Below, in pieces: positions 1 through 10,446 of a stretch of 64,000 nucleotides of DNA. Both the position numbers and the translations under genes were made by a program. The notes under the pieces are model-generated. The model was not told where the DNA came from and made no database searches. It saw only the letters and a program-made list of their open reading frames with translations. The DNA lies in contig CP077641.1 of assembly GCA_019056435.1 (NCBI GenBank), positions 4,464,001 to 4,528,000 on the forward strand, in the 5' to 3' direction. Position 1 is the stretch's first letter. Every line of letters starts with the position of its first letter. The DNA comes from Stutzerimonas stutzeri (lineage in GTDB: Bacteria > Pseudomonadota > Gammaproteobacteria > Pseudomonadales > Pseudomonadaceae).

Positions 1-1521
1 ACCCTGGTTGGCCAGGCACGCCGACACCACCGCCTCCTCGTTGAGCGCGGTAATTACCCGTCCGTCCACCGCCTCGCGCTCGTTTTCCGGCTCAACCACG
101 CGATGCTTGAGCGCCTGCAGAACGCCCCCAACCGGTTGCTCGCCAGCTCGTCCGGATTGCCGACCCGCGCGCGCAGGCCTGGGTTCAGGCGCGTCAGCTC
201 GACGAAGAAATCGTCCACCGCGGCCATCGGCGAACAGGCCCCATCGCGGTAGTCCAGTTGCGGCATCGTCGGCTCGTCCGGGTATCGTCGCGCCATCGGA
301 TTGTCGCGCTCGAGAGGCCGCCCCTGACGATGACTGCGCAGTAGCTCACGGGCAGCCTGCAACTTATCTGGCGGTACGAATAGCGGTGCGGCGTGTTCAT
401 TGAACAGGGCGCGGGACGTCTCATCGTGATGCGGATTACCCGGCAAAGGCAGGTTGTGCGCGGCATTGCTACCGGCACCGTAGAATCCGAAGCCCTTTTC
501 GGTTTCGGCGATACCGTAGGGAATCGGCAAGAGATAGGTCAGGATGCCACGCCCCTTTTCCTCGACACGCCGCTGCAGGCGCTGCTCCATTTCCCACAGC
601 ATGCAGACGAAGGCGGCCGGGTCACGACCGTCGACGGAGATCGGGTCGAAGCCGCATCGACTCAAATGCTGGCGAAACCCTTCCAGCCCTTCATGCGTGC
701 CCAGCTGCGTGCGTTGCTCGATACGCCGGCCGTTGGCGATCATGATCGGCAGGGCCAGGCCGCAATCCTCGGCGCGCCACCAGCGAGGCATCCAGTCGCT
801 TCCCCGTTGCTCTTCGGCAGCGCCGTCGGAAAGGAAGGCCACCAGCGTCTCGCCAGGCAGCGGCAGATGCGCGTATTGCAGCTCGGCAAAACCCAGATAG
901 CCCCCCTTCGGCAATGCCGCCGCCGGTATGCGCATTCACGTGACTGCCCAACGGAGCCGCCGGCACTCCGTCAGCCGCCAGCGCGTAACCATAGAAGTCC
1001 TGCAGCAGGCGATTGATCCCGGCCTCGCCACCGCCGTAGGCCTCTTCCTGCTCAGGATGCAGGTTGTCGCTCAGCAGGTTCAGCGCCTCGATCGCCGCCA
1101 CGCAATGCCCCTGCCCCATCAACCAGCCGCGGGTCGTACCGGTCAGGGCATTGATACCGAGGTATCCCGCATAGGCCGGGACCATGTTCAGCGATCCTCC
1201 GGTATGACCCTCTGGCGCAGGCTTGAAATCCTCGGCGGCCAGCGGCGCCCCATCGAGCCTGATGCGCCGCGCATAGGTCATGTGCACCACTAGCCACAGA
1301 CCAGCCGAGGCAAGATGGTCGATCGCATGAAGCAAGCGATATACATCGCCCAACGACGGCTGCAGACCGGCCTGGACGATCTGATGAGCCAGCCGGTAGA
1401 CGGCGGCCTGCGTGTCCAGCCTGTGCTCGAACGGCCCGTAGCCCCGACGCCACAGCGCGAAGTCCGGCTGGCTTTCGGCATGGCGATCGAGTTCGACAAG
1501 ACTGGGCAGTAGCTGGGTCAT
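1..1521 (-). CDS. Phosphoketolase-family TPP enzyme, C-terminus beyond window, two frame breaks
   Basis: This is the N-terminal ~505 residues of a phosphoketolase-type thiamine diphosphate enzyme, which would cleave xylulose-5-P/fructose-6-P to acetyl phosphate. Related Pseudomonas proteins are sometimes named xylulose-5-phosphate 3-epimerase, so the exact reaction is uncertain. The family motifs seen are GHTGGSLNMVPAYAG and GWLMGQGHCVAAIEALN (from about residue 105), then LSDGAAEEQRGSDW and LPLPGNPHHD. The start at 1521 precedes MTQLLPSLVELD and has a GGAGCGAG upstream. Reading continues only if the frame is changed at the G run 901-906 (one base extra) and at 125-129 (one base missing). After the second correction the protein runs on as LQALKHRVVEPENE to the window edge. 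Both breaks sit in homopolymers, so sequencing error is more likely than a real pseudogene. The gene is divergent from the next one. Confidence 0.8.
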
Positions 1522-1649
1522 TGGGCTCGCTCCGTTGGTAGATGGTTGCGATAGTCTAGTCAGCGGCCAAATGCGGCTCTCTGACATGCATCAAGACGCC
1601 ACGACAGGCCGGCAGGCATTCTGCGCACACCCTACAGACAGGAGCGTAT

Positions 1650-3043
1650 ATGGCTTTGCTCAGCTTTCTCGGCGCCATCCGGCAGGTTACCGGCTCGTGC
1701 TATCTGATCGAAACTCATGGCGGCGCACGCGTGCTGCTCGATTGCGGCATGCACCAGGGTCGCCGTGAAGAGGAGCAAGGCAATCGGGCGGCCTTTGCCT
1801 TCGATCCGAAGACACTCGACGCGGTTGTCGTATCGCATGCGCACATCGACCATAGCGGCCTGCTGCCCAAGCTGGTCGCAGCTGGCTACAGGGGCCCGAT
1901 TCACGCGACGACGGCAACCGCGCAACTGCTCGAGCTGATGCTCCTGGACTCGGCGAGCATCCAGGAAAAGGATGCCGAGTGGGAGAACCGCTGGCGGGCA
2001 CGCCTGAACAAGCCGCCGATCAAACCGCTCTACACGCGTGTCGACAGTGAACGGATGCTGCAGCAACGCCAACCACACGCGTATGGCGAGACCTTCGAGG
2101 TTGCACCCGGTATCAGCGTGACCCTGTTCGACGCCGGTCACATCCTGGGCTCGGCGATCGTCCAGGTCGATGTTGTGGACTACGGACGCCCGCGCCGCCT
2201 GGTGTTTTCCGGCGACCTCGGCAACCACACCTCACCCCTGATGCACTCGCCTACGCCCTTGCATGAAGCGAACGTCGTGCTGATGGAGTCGACCTATGGT
2301 GATCGGGATCATCGGGACCATGAGGCGACGGTCGAGGAGCTGGCCGAAGTCCTGCAGCAAGCGCACCGGGACGGGGGCAATGTCCTGATGCCGTCCTTCG
2401 CCGTTGGCCGCACACAGGACCTGATCTATTACCTCGGCCAGCTCTACCAGCAAGGCCGGGTGCCTCAACAGGCGGTTTTTCTCGACAGTCCGATGGCCAT
2501 CAGCGCCAACGCGATCTACGGCAGGTTTCGCGAGCAACTGGAACTCGGCGGCCACGCCGATGACCGCAGCCTGCGGCTCGAAAAATGGCTGCCCATTCTC
2601 AAGACGACGCCGACGCCGGAAGAGTCGATGACCATCAACCGCTTCAAGAGCGGCGCGATCATCATCGCTGGCAGTGGCATGTGCACGGGCGGGCGCATCC
2701 TGCACCACTTCAAGCACAACCTGTGGCGCGAGGAGTGCCATGTGATCATCCCAGGGTTCCAGGCGCGGGGTACGCTGGGCCGAGCGATCGTCGATGGTGC
2801 GAAAACCGTCAAGCTTTTGCATCAGCGAATCGCAGTCAACGCCAGGATTCATACGCTGGGAGGCTTCTCAGCGCATGCCGGGCAATCTCAACTGATCGAA
2901 TGGGTCAGCAATTTCCAGCCCAAACCGGAGCTTTATCTGGTTCATGGCGAACTGGAAAAATGCTGATCCTGCAGCGGACGCTGGCCGATCGCCTGGGCCT
3001 GCAGGCCAATATTCCGGAACCCGGTGATCGCATTGCGCTCTGA
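1650..3043 (+). CDS. MBL-fold beta-CASP RNA exonuclease-like protein (frame break near C-terminus)
   Basis: This is a cytosolic metallo-beta-lactamase fold nuclease of the CPSF73/beta-CASP type, expected to process RNA. The metal motif SHAHIDHSG lies near residue 67. FDAGHILGSA, FSGDLG and the beta-CASP block (MPSFAVGRTQDLIYYL, SGMCTGGRILHH) follow, and the C-terminal RMMBL motif is LGGFSAHAGQ. In frame, the protein stops at LVHGELEKC. Adding one A to the run 2956-2960 restores LVHGELEKMLILQRTLADRLG and an end at 3043, which is the expected length (about 464 aa). Start: ATG after ACAGGAGCG. A cellular RNA target cannot be told from sequence. Confidence 0.88.
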
Positions 3044-3144
3044 TGCCGATATTGGCGCCGTCCCAGCCAGGCGCTCAGGCCTCGCGTGCCGCCTGCCTGG
3101 CCGGCCCCCAGCGCGCCAACATACCGATTAGGGAGACGCCCCGT

Positions 3145-4230
3145 ATGCCTTTCGACCCGGACGACTACCTGTCGCGACACTTCAAGACGAGCGGTGCGGA
3201 CCTGTCCAGGAAGCTCGACGAGCTGGTTTCGCTGGTGACGCCACCCGCCAGCCCGAGCCTCGAACTCTACCGAGAAATGCTGGTGACGGTGATGCGCATG
3301 GCGCAGGCTGATCGCAGCCGCTGGGACGCGAAGATCATGTTGCAGACGATGCGCGAGATGGAGCATGCCTTCAGCCGCCTCGAGCCGCTCAAACGACGCC
3401 GCAAGGTCACCGTATTCGGCTCTGCACGAACACCCATCGAGCATCCGCTGTATGCCTTGGCGAAGAGCCTCGGCTCGATGCTGGCCAGCTATGACCTCAT
3501 GGTGATCACCGGCGCAGGCGGCGGCATCATGGCCGCTGCGCATGAGGGCGCCGGCACCGACAACAGCCTGGGCCTGAATATCACGCTGCCGTTCGAACAG
3601 CACGCCAACGCGACCGTTGACGGCACCGATCACCTGCTGTCATTCCATTTTTTCTTCGTACGCAAGCTGTTCTTCATCAAGGAGGCCGATGCCCTGGTGC
3701 TTTTCCCGGGCGGCTTCGGCACGCTGGATGAAGCGCTCGAGGTCCTGACACTGGTCCAGACGGGCAAGAGCCCACTGGTGCCCATCGTGCTGCTCGACGA
3801 GCCCGGCGGGACCTACTGGAAGGATGCCTTGCATTTCATGCGTCATCAGCTCGAAGGCAATCGCTATATCCTCCCCACCGATATGCGGCTGATGCGCCTG
3901 GTGGACAGTGCCGAGGCGGCCGCACAGGAGATCAACCGCTTCTACGGCAACTTCCATTCGAGCCGCTGGCTACAGGACCGTTTCGTGATGCGGATGAATC
4001 ACCTGCTGAGCGAAGCGGCGATGGAACAGTTGAATGAGGATTTTGCCGATCTTTGCCTGAAAGGCCGGTTCGAGCAGCAGGCCTGCTGCGAAACGGAGCA
4101 AGACGAACCGGAGCTACAGACGCTGCCACGTCTGGCGTTCGCCTTCAACGGTCGGGATCACGGCCGACTGCGCGAGTTGACCGATTACCTCAACGACCCG
4201 GACAACTGGGCCAGGCCCGACGGACCTTGA
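3145..4230 (+). CDS. LOG-family (Rossmann-fold) nucleotide-processing protein
   Basis: A 361-residue protein of the LOG/TIGR00730 family (often misnamed lysine decarboxylase). Members hydrolyse nucleoside 5'-monophosphates at the N-glycosidic bond. Seen: VFGSART near residue 90, ITGAGGGIMAAAHEGA, and the signature PGGFGTLDEALEVLTL. It is longer than plant-type LOGs (about 190-220 aa), with extra helical N- and C-terminal segments, so it belongs to the long bacterial group. The start was placed at MPFDPDDYL because GGGAGA lies just upstream; longer in-frame starts overlap the end of the MBL gene. It follows the MBL gene on the same strand by about 100 bp. Confidence 0.85.
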   Translation: MPFDPDDYLSRHFKTSGADLSRKLDELVSLVTPPASPSLELYREMLVTVMRMAQADRSRWDAKIMLQTMREMEHAFSRLEPLKRRRKVTVFGSARTPIEHPLYALAKSLGSMLASYDLMVITGAGGGIMAAAHEGAGTDNSLGLNITLPFEQHANATVDGTDHLLSFHFFFVRKLFFIKEADALVLFPGGFGTLDEALEVLTLVQTGKSPLVPIVLLDEPGGTYWKDALHFMRHQLEGNRYILPTDMRLMRLVDSAEAAAQEINRFYGNFHSSRWLQDRFVMRMNHLLSEAAMEQLNEDFADLCLKGRFEQQACCETEQDEPELQTLPRLAFAFNGRDHGRLRELTDYLNDPDNWARPDGP

Positions 4231-4250
4231 GCCTTCATCAATAAGAAGAT

Positions 4251-4706
4251 TCAGCCACGGCGCAACAGTCGGCCGATCGCATCCAGTGCATAACCGCGAT
4301 AACTGAGGAAGCGCCCTTGCCTGGCGCGCTCCTTCTGATCGGCCGGCAACAGGCCGCCAAACTTGCGCTGCCAGACAGCACGTAGCTGCTCGTTCCAGTC
4401 GAAACCGCTCTCCTGCAGGGCGCGTTCGATGTCATGTCGATCCAACCCACGCTGCCCCAACTCCTCGCGGATGCGCAGGGGCCCGTAACCGGCATTGGCC
4501 CGCATCCGAACGAAGCTCTCCAGATAACGCGACTCGCTGAGAAGCCCCTCTTCGGCGAGCCTGTCCAGTGCGGACTCCACAAGCTCGTCGGGGGCACCGC
4601 GAGCGCGCAGCTTGCGGCTCAGCTCGACACGCCCATGCTCGCGACGTGCCAGCAGATCCATCGCAGCCCGCCGCACGGCGGCGGGACTATCAAGCACGAC
4701 GGGCAT
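4251..4706 (-). CDS. recX: RecX, regulator of RecA
   Basis: RecX (151 aa) binds the RecA filament and limits its growth. The family pattern is visible as three-helix repeats: [17 protein letters not shown] near residue 22, [24 protein letters not shown] near 46, and [16 protein letters not shown] near 73. It lies 5 bp downstream of recA on the same strand, the usual Pseudomonas arrangement, so it should be co-transcribed from the LexA-controlled recA promoter by read-through. It ends 20 bp from the convergent LOG gene. Confidence 0.95.
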   Translation of the reverse strand: MPVVLDSPAAVRRAAMDLLARREHGRVELSRKLRARGAPDELVESALDRLAEEGLLSESRYLESFVRMRANAGYGPLRIREELGQRGLDRHDIERALQESGFDWNEQLRAVWQRKFGGLLPADQKERARQGRFLSYRGYALDAIGRLLRRG

Positions 4707-4711
4707 GGCGA

Positions 4712-5755
4712 TCAGAAGTCGGCTTCGACCAGATCCTCAGCGACCGGATTGGCCTTGGTATTGGGAGACACCACCAGTAGCTTGTCGCGAATCTGCTGTT
4801 CGATCTCCCGACCGATCTCCGGATTTTCCTCGAGGAATTTGGCGGCATTGGCCTTGCCCTGGCCAATCTTGTTGCCCTTGTAGGCGTACCAGGCACCCGA
4901 CTTCTCGACCAGGCCCTGTTGCACGCCGAGGTCGATGACCTCGCCATTGCGGTAGATGCCCTTGCCATAGAGGATCTGGAATTCAGCCTGGCGGAACGGC
5001 GGAGCGACCTTGTTCTTCACCACCTTGACCCGGGTTTCGCTGCCGACCACCTCGTCACCCTCTTTCACCGCACCGGTACGGCGGATGTCGAGACGGACAG
5101 AGGCGTAGAATTTCAGAGCGTTACCACCCGTGGTGGTTTCCGGGCTGCCAAACATCACGCCAATCTTCATGCGGATCTGGTTAATGAAGATCACCAGGCA
5201 GTTGGCATTCTTGATGTTGCCGGTGATCTTGCGCAGCGCCTGCGACATCAGGCGCGCCTGGAGGCCCACATGCGCATCGCCCATCTCGCCTTCGATCTCG
5301 GCCTTGGGCACCAGCGCGGCCACGGAGTCGACGATGATGACGTCGACCGCATTGGAGCGCACCAGCATGTCGGTGATTTCAAGGGCCTGTTCGCCAGTGT
5401 CGGGCTGGGAAACGAGCAGGTCGTCGACGTTCACGCCCAGCTTGCCAGCATAGTCCGGGTCCAATGCGTGTTCGGCGTCGACGAAGGCGCAGGTGGCACC
5501 AGCTTTCTGGGCTTCGGCGATTACCGAGAGGGTCATGGTGGTCTTACCGGACGACTCGGGACCGTAGATCTCGACGATCCGGCCCTTGGGCAGACCGCCG
5601 ATGCCCAGCGCGATGTCCAGCCCCAGCGAACCGGTGGAAATAGCGGGAATCGCCTGGCGATCATGATCGCCCATGCGCATGACTGCGCCTTTGCCGAACT
5701 GCTTTTCGATCTGGCCCAAGGCGGCAGCCAAGGCGCGCTTCTTGTTCTCGTCCAT
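4712..5755 (-). CDS. recA: RecA recombinase
   Basis: RecA (347 aa) performs strand exchange and activates LexA self-cleavage. Seen: Walker A GPESSGKT near residue 66, Walker [11 protein letters not shown] near 138, loop L2 region [14 protein letters not shown], and the acidic C-terminal tail EDLVEADF. Start at [13 protein letters not shown]; the upstream in-frame ATG would add 12 atypical residues and overlap the promoter. The frame is uninterrupted, unlike many accessory genes here. The gene is preceded by a perfect SOS box at 5797-5812 and followed by recX. Confidence 0.99.
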   Translation of the reverse strand: MDENKKRALAAALGQIEKQFGKGAVMRMGDHDRQAIPAISTGSLGLDIALGIGGLPKGRIVEIYGPESSGKTTMTLSVIAEAQKAGATCAFVDAEHALDPDYAGKLGVNVDDLLVSQPDTGEQALEITDMLVRSNAVDVIIVDSVAALVPKAEIEGEMGDAHVGLQARLMSQALRKITGNIKNANCLVIFINQIRMKIGVMFGSPETTTGGNALKFYASVRLDIRRTGAVKEGDEVVGSETRVKVVKNKVAPPFRQAEFQILYGKGIYRNGEVIDLGVQQGLVEKSGAWYAYKGNKIGQGKANAAKFLEENPEIGREIEQQIRDKLLVVSPNTKANPVAEDLVEADF

Positions 5756-5796
5756 TACAATCCTCACTTGATCAAGAGGGCCAGAGGCCACAACAA

Positions 5797-5812
5797 CTGT
5801 ATAAGTAGACAG
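5797..5812 (-). promoter_or_regulatory. LexA (SOS) box of recA-recX
   Basis: The 16-mer CTGTATAAGTAGACAG fits CTGT-N8-ACAG on both strands and sits 42 bp upstream of the recA start codon. LexA repression with release on DNA damage is established for this promoter type. Confidence 0.93.
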
Positions 5813-5839
5813 TATTAGAGCATAGGCAAAATCGAGCGC

Positions 5840-6340
5840 CTAGCCCTCGGCAGGATTTTCTCCATTCACCAGGCGGATCAATCCGACGAGCGCCGCTTCC
5901 ACACTCTGCTCACGGACGGCCTGGCGATCACCCGCGAAGTGGAAACACCGCGCGAATCGCGCCTCGTCCCGTCCCCAGGCCAACCAGACGGTTCCGACCG
6001 GTTTGCCGGGCGTGCCTCCGCCTGGTCCCGCCACGCCACTGACGGCTACGGCATACCGTGCTCCGCTGGCCTGCTGCGCCCCGCGAACCATCGCTTCGAC
6101 GACCTCACGGCTGACCGCGCCGACCGTCGCGAAGAGAGCGGCCGGCACCTGCAGCTGGCGGGTCTTCTGTTCATTGGAATAGGTGACGAAACCCGCCTCG
6201 AACCAGGCGGAACTGCCGGCGATACGGGTGATGGCCTCGGCAATCCCACCACCGGTACAGGACTCGGCGGTGGTCACCTGCGCCGCCTGTTGCTCAAGCG
6301 CGCGCCCCAATTGGGCGGCAAGATCGGTCGAGCGGGACAT
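5840..6340 (-). CDS. pncC: PncC/CinA-type nicotinamide-nucleotide amidase
   Basis: A 166-residue stand-alone CinA C-terminal domain that deamidates NMN to nicotinate mononucleotide in pyridine nucleotide salvage. Seen: the family signature TAESCTGGGIAEAITRIAGSS near residue 23, VTYSNEQK, GAVSREVV, and the glycine-rich SGVAGPGGGTPGKPVGTVW near 103. It lies directly upstream of recA on the same strand, as in other pseudomonads. Confidence 0.95.
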   Translation of the reverse strand: MSRSTDLAAQLGRALEQQAAQVTTAESCTGGGIAEAITRIAGSSAWFEAGFVTYSNEQKTRQLQVPAALFATVGAVSREVVEAMVRGAQQASGARYAVAVSGVAGPGGGTPGKPVGTVWLAWGRDEARFARCFHFAGDRQAVREQSVEAALVGLIRLVNGENPAEG

Positions 6341-6416
6341 GAAAGCTCCGGGTGTCAGGTCGAAGCCCTACCTTAACAGTCGGCCCGGGCTCGGTCAGCC
6401 TGGCGCCCGTCCGAGG

Positions 6417-6881
6417 TCATCGAACGGTCCAGTGGCGCTGCATCTCAAGAAACAGGAAAGAAGCAGTCCAGGTGATCAGGACCAGCCCCGTGAGCGCTTC
6501 CACTCCAGTCAAGAAGCGGATTGGACCTACCGGGTGAATATCGCCGAAGCCCAGCGTCGTGAACGTGGTGAAGGAGAAATAGGCGCAGTCGAGCAGGCTA
6601 CCGGCAAACTCTCCGGACAGCTCACCCCAACCCGGTGCGCGGTGCATCAGGTAATAGGCGCAGGCGAACACCCAGACCTCGACCGCATGCGCTGTAAGGG
6701 CGCCACACACGCCGATCACGATGCCGAGGCGAGGATTCAGGCGCGGCCCCGATTTGCGCGACGACAACCGCGAGAGAAACTCGTAGTGAACAGCGACCAC
6801 GGCCGCGACGATAACGATGTTCACGACCGCCACCACCAACAGGTTGGCCGATGCACTCCAGGAATCGTCAGGGCTGATCAT
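6417..6881 (-). CDS. Two-helix potassium-channel-type membrane protein
   Basis: A 154-residue inner-membrane protein with hydrophobic segments near residues 12-35 and 53-78, then a pore loop and a final helix. The pore carries [22 protein letters not shown] corresponds to the K+ selectivity filter TxGYGD with Phe for Tyr, common in bacterial Ion_trans_2 proteins. There is no cytosolic RCK domain, so gating is unknown. It is a single gene between pncC and mutS, divergent from mutS. Confidence 0.85.
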   Translation of the reverse strand: MISPDDSWSASANLLVVAVVNIVIVAAVVAVHYEFLSRLSSRKSGPRLNPRLGIVIGVCGALTAHAVEVWVFACAYYLMHRAPGWGELSGEFAGSLLDCAYFSFTTFTTLGFGDIHPVGPIRFLTGVEALTGLVLITWTASFLFLEMQRHWTVR

Positions 6882-7084
6882 TGGGTAACTCCTCTACCTA
6901 CGCGAGGTGCACGGACCTGATTCGATCCATGCGACACGACCGCAGCCTTCCCGCAATGGCCCATGGTAACCTTGCCGGTTTCGCTCACCCGGCCAGTGAA
7001 CAGCCCGCCAAGGCGTCGTGGCGCTGGCCAGATGGCGCTGCCCTTGCGTTCCTCCAGCACACCGTTTTCCAAGTATCGAGCCCT

Positions 7085-9655
7085 ATGTCACAAGACCTGT
7101 CTCATCACACACCCATGATGCAGCAATACTGGAAACTCAAGCGCGAGCATCCGGACCAGCTGATGTTCTACCGCATGGGCGACTTCTATGAACTGTTCTA
7201 TGACGACGCCAAAAAGGCGGCCAAGCTTCTGGACATTACCCTGACGGCACGGGGTCAGTCCGGCGGCAGCGCGATTCCGATGGCGGGCATTCCGTTTCAT
7301 TCGGCCGAAGGCTACCTCAGTCGGTTGGTCAAGCTCGGGGAATCGGTAGTCATCTGCGAGCAGATCGGCGACCCGGCGACCAGCAAGGGCCCGGTGGAGC
7401 GTCAGGTGGTACGCATCATCACGCCGGGCACCGTCAGCGACGAGGCATTGCTCGACGAGCACCGTGACAACCTGCTGGCTGCCGTGGTGGGCGACGAGCG
7501 GCTGTTCGGGCTGTCAGTGCTGGATATCACCAGCGGGCGGTTCAGCGTGCAGGAATTCGGCGGCTGGGAAACCTTGCTGGCCGAAGTCGAGCGACTGAAT
7601 CCCGCCGAGCTGATGATTCCCGACGACTGGCCCGCCGGCCTGCCGCTGGAAAAGCGGCGCGGTGTTCGCCGCCGTGCGCCCTGGGACTTCGACCGCGACA
7701 GCGCCTTCAAAGGCCTCTGTCAGCAGTTCGGCACCCAGGATCTCAAAGGCTTCGGCTGCGAAAAACTGACCCTGGCAATCGGTGCGGCGGGCTGCCTGCT
7801 CGCCTACGCCAAGGAAACCCAGCGCACAGCCCTGCACCATCTGCGCAGCCTGCGCCACGAGCGCCTCGACGAGACCGTGATTCTCGATGGCGCGACGCGG
7901 CGCAACCTCGAGCTGGACATCAACCTCGGCGGTGGGCGGGACAACACGCTGCAATCGGTGGTGGACCGCTGCCAGACTGCCATGGGTAGCCGCCTGCTCA
8001 GCCGCTGGCTGAACCGCCCGCTGCGTGATCGCACCTTGCTCGAGGCACGCCAGGATTCGATCACCTGCCTGCTCGAGCACTACCGCTTCGAGCAGATCCA
8101 GCCTCAGCTCAAAGAAATCGGCGATCTCGAACGGATCCTCGCGCGCATCGGCCTGCGCAACGCTCGCCCGCGAGATCTGGCCCGGCTGCGTGATGCCCTC
8201 GCTGCGCTGCCGCTGCTGCAAGACGGCATGCGCGAGCTCGTCGCACCGCACCTGATCGAGCTGGCTGCGACCATCCGCACTTATCCTGAGCTGGCCGAAC
8301 TGCTGGCTCGCGCGATCATCGACAACCCACCGGCGGTGATCCGCGATGGCGGCGTCCTGAAAACCGGTTACGACGCCGAGCTGGACGAACTGCAGTCGTT
8401 GTCGGAGAACGCCGGCCAGTACCTGATGGACCTGGAAAGCCGGGAGAAGGCCCGCACCGGCCTGGCCAACCTCAAGGTCGGCTACAACCGGGTGCATGGC
8501 TATTTCATCGAATTGCCGAGCAAGCAGGCCGAGTCGGCGCCGGCCGACTATATTCGCCGGCAGACCCTCAAAGGCGCCGAACGCTTCATCACGCCGGAAC
8601 TCAAGGCGTTCGAGGACAAGGCCATCTCGGCGAAAAGCCGCGCGCTGGCCCGCGAAAAGCAGCTCTACGAAGAGCTTCTGGAGCGGCTGATCGAGCACCT
8701 CGCGCCCTTGCAGGAAAGCGCCGCCGCCCTGGCCGAGCTGGACGTGCTGAGCAATCTGGCCGAGCGTGCCCTGAACCTGGACCTCAACCGTCCGCGCTTC
8801 GTCGACCACCCCTGCCTGCAGATCGAACAGGGCCGCCACCCCGTCGTCGAGCAGGTGCTGCAAACGCCCTTCGTCGCCAATGACCTCGCCCTGGACGACG
8901 ACACCCGCATGTTGGTCATCACCGGCCCGAACATGGGCGGTAAATCGACCTACATGCGCCAGACCGCGCTGATCGTCCTGCTCGCGCAGATCGGCAGCTT
9001 CGTACCGGCCAAGGCTTGCCAGCTGTCACTGGTCGACCGCATCTTCACCCGCATCGGCTCGTCCGATGACCTGGCGGGCGGGCGTTCGACCTTCATGGTC
9101 GAGATGAGCGAAACCGCCAACATCCTGCATAACGCCAGTGACCGCAGCCTGGTGCTGATGGATGAAGTGGGTCGCGGCACCAGCACCTTCGACGGGCTGT
9201 CGCTGGCGTGGGCGGCAGCCGAACACCTGGCCGAGCTGCGCGCCTTCACCCTCTTCGCCACGCATTATTTCGAGCTGACGGTACTCCCGGAAAGCAAGCC
9301 GGTCGTGGCCAACGTCCACCTCTCGGCCACCGAGCACAACGAGCGCATCGTCTTTCTGCATCACGTCCTGCCCGGCCCGGCGAGCCAGAGCTACGGCCTG
9401 GCCGTGGCGCAACTGGCCGGCGTCCCCGCTCCGGTGATCCAGCGCGCGCGCGACCATCTGTCGCGGCTGGAAACCACCAGCCTGCCGCACGAAGCGCCGA
9501 AAATAGCCGCCGGACAGCTCGCGCCACCGATGCAGAACGACCTGTTCGCCAGCCTTCCGCACCCGGTCATCGAAGAACTCGGACGGGTCAACCCCGATGA
9601 CCTGACACCGCGCCAGGCACTGGAGCTGTTATACAACCTGAAAACGCGCGTCTGA
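7085..9655 (+). CDS. mutS: DNA mismatch repair protein MutS
   Basis: MutS (856 aa) recognises mismatches and recruits MutL. Domain I has the mismatch-wedging [15 protein letters not shown] (family F-x-E) near residue 33. The ATPase domain has Walker [14 protein letters not shown] near 615, the conserved [16 protein letters not shown], Walker [17 protein letters not shown] and the ATHYFELT motif. The start was chosen at [16 protein letters not shown], which fits family N-termini; the longer open frame upstream is unconserved-looking. It precedes fdxA as in other pseudomonads. Confidence 0.99.
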   Translation: MSQDLSHHTPMMQQYWKLKREHPDQLMFYRMGDFYELFYDDAKKAAKLLDITLTARGQSGGSAIPMAGIPFHSAEGYLSRLVKLGESVVICEQIGDPATSKGPVERQVVRIITPGTVSDEALLDEHRDNLLAAVVGDERLFGLSVLDITSGRFSVQEFGGWETLLAEVERLNPAELMIPDDWPAGLPLEKRRGVRRRAPWDFDRDSAFKGLCQQFGTQDLKGFGCEKLTLAIGAAGCLLAYAKETQRTALHHLRSLRHERLDETVILDGATRRNLELDINLGGGRDNTLQSVVDRCQTAMGSRLLSRWLNRPLRDRTLLEARQDSITCLLEHYRFEQIQPQLKEIGDLERILARIGLRNARPRDLARLRDALAALPLLQDGMRELVAPHLIELAATIRTYPELAELLARAIIDNPPAVIRDGGVLKTGYDAELDELQSLSENAGQYLMDLESREKARTGLANLKVGYNRVHGYFIELPSKQAESAPADYIRRQTLKGAERFITPELKAFEDKAISAKSRALAREKQLYEELLERLIEHLAPLQESAAALAELDVLSNLAERALNLDLNRPRFVDHPCLQIEQGRHPVVEQVLQTPFVANDLALDDDTRMLVITGPNMGGKSTYMRQTALIVLLAQIGSFVPAKACQLSLVDRIFTRIGSSDDLAGGRSTFMVEMSETANILHNASDRSLVLMDEVGRGTSTFDGLSLAWAAAEHLAELRAFTLFATHYFELTVLPESKPVVANVHLSATEHNERIVFLHHVLPGPASQSYGLAVAQLAGVPAPVIQRARDHLSRLETTSLPHEAPKIAAGQLAPPMQNDLFASLPHPVIEELGRVNPDDLTPRQALELLYNLKTRV

Positions 9656-9786
9656 CGGTCAAAAAAAGCTGCTAGAATCGCGCGCATTTTTTGGATATGA
9701 GCGGTATTTGCCTGGTACCGACATAGCCCTTGCCGAACAGGGGCGTCACCGTAACGCCACCTGACACGCCTGAGGAGATAGCTAGA

Positions 9787-10110
9787 ATGACCTTCGTCGT
9801 CACCGACAACTGCATCAAATGCAAATACACCGACTGCGTGGAAGTCTGTCCGGTGGACTGCTTCTACGAAGGCCCGAACTTTCTGGTCATTCATCCGGAT
9901 GAGTGCATCGACTGCGCACTCTGCGAGCCGGAGTGCCCTGCCCAGGCGATTTTCTCGGAAGACGAGGTGCCGGATGAACAGCAAGAGTTCATCCAGCTGA
10001 ACGCCGATCTGGCGGATATCTGGCCGAACATCACCGAGAAGAAGGATTCGCTTCCCGATGCCGAGGATTGGGATGGCGTGAAAGACAAGCTTCAGTACCT
10101 CGAGCGGTAA
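9787..10110 (+). CDS. fdxA: Seven-iron ferredoxin FdxA
   Basis: A 107-residue soluble ferredoxin with one [3Fe-4S] and one [4Fe-4S] cluster. The cysteine pattern is [18 protein letters not shown] in the first half and [15 protein letters not shown] in the second, matching Azotobacter-type 7Fe ferredoxins. The C-terminal extension ([17 protein letters not shown]) is also typical. ATG is preceded by GAGGAGATAG. The gene ends before a strong terminator. Confidence 0.97.
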   Translation: MTFVVTDNCIKCKYTDCVEVCPVDCFYEGPNFLVIHPDECIDCALCEPECPAQAIFSEDEVPDEQQEFIQLNADLADIWPNITEKKDSLPDAEDWDGVKDKLQYLER

Positions 10111-10124
10111 TAAACCCCGCCCAC

Positions 10125-10152
10125 AAAAATGCCCGCTGAAGCGGGCATTTTT
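10125..10152 (+). terminator. Rho-independent terminator after fdxA
   Basis: Stem AAAAATGCCCGC / GCGGGCATTTTT with loop TGAA, followed by GTTTTG. The A/T flanks make it bidirectional, so it probably also ends the csbD gene read from the other strand. Confidence 0.9.
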
Positions 10153-10166
10153 GTTTTGCTCGATCG

Positions 10167-10358
10167 TCAGGTGCGATCGACACCTTTCTTGACGGTGTCC
10201 TTGGCTTCACCCTTGACCTGTTGGGCGTCGCCCTTGATTTCCTGGCGCTGGCCTTCGCCCTTCATGCGCTCGTTGTCGGTCGCTTCGCCGACGCCCTGCT
10301 TCACCTTGCCGGCGGCTTCGTTGAGGTTGCCTTTCATCTTGTCTTCAGTACTGCTCAT
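10167..10358 (-). CDS. CsbD-family stress protein
   Basis: A 63-residue hydrophilic, Lys/Glu/Gly-rich protein of the CsbD family, usually a general-stress protein of unknown mechanism. Seen: the signature KGNLNEAAGKVKQGVGEATDNE followed by a repeat of the same theme, IKGDAQQVKGEAKDTVKKG. It is a single gene facing fdxA, with a GAGGGACAC Shine-Dalgarno. Confidence 0.92.
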   Translation of the reverse strand: MSSTEDKMKGNLNEAAGKVKQGVGEATDNERMKGEGQRQEIKGDAQQVKGEAKDTVKKGVDRT

Positions 10359-10446
10359 GGCGTGTCCCTCTTTGCTATGGGTTGCATTCGGTTGACTGCA
10401 GCAGCACGGCGATAGTTTCGCTTGACCGAGGAACGGTACCGCCCCG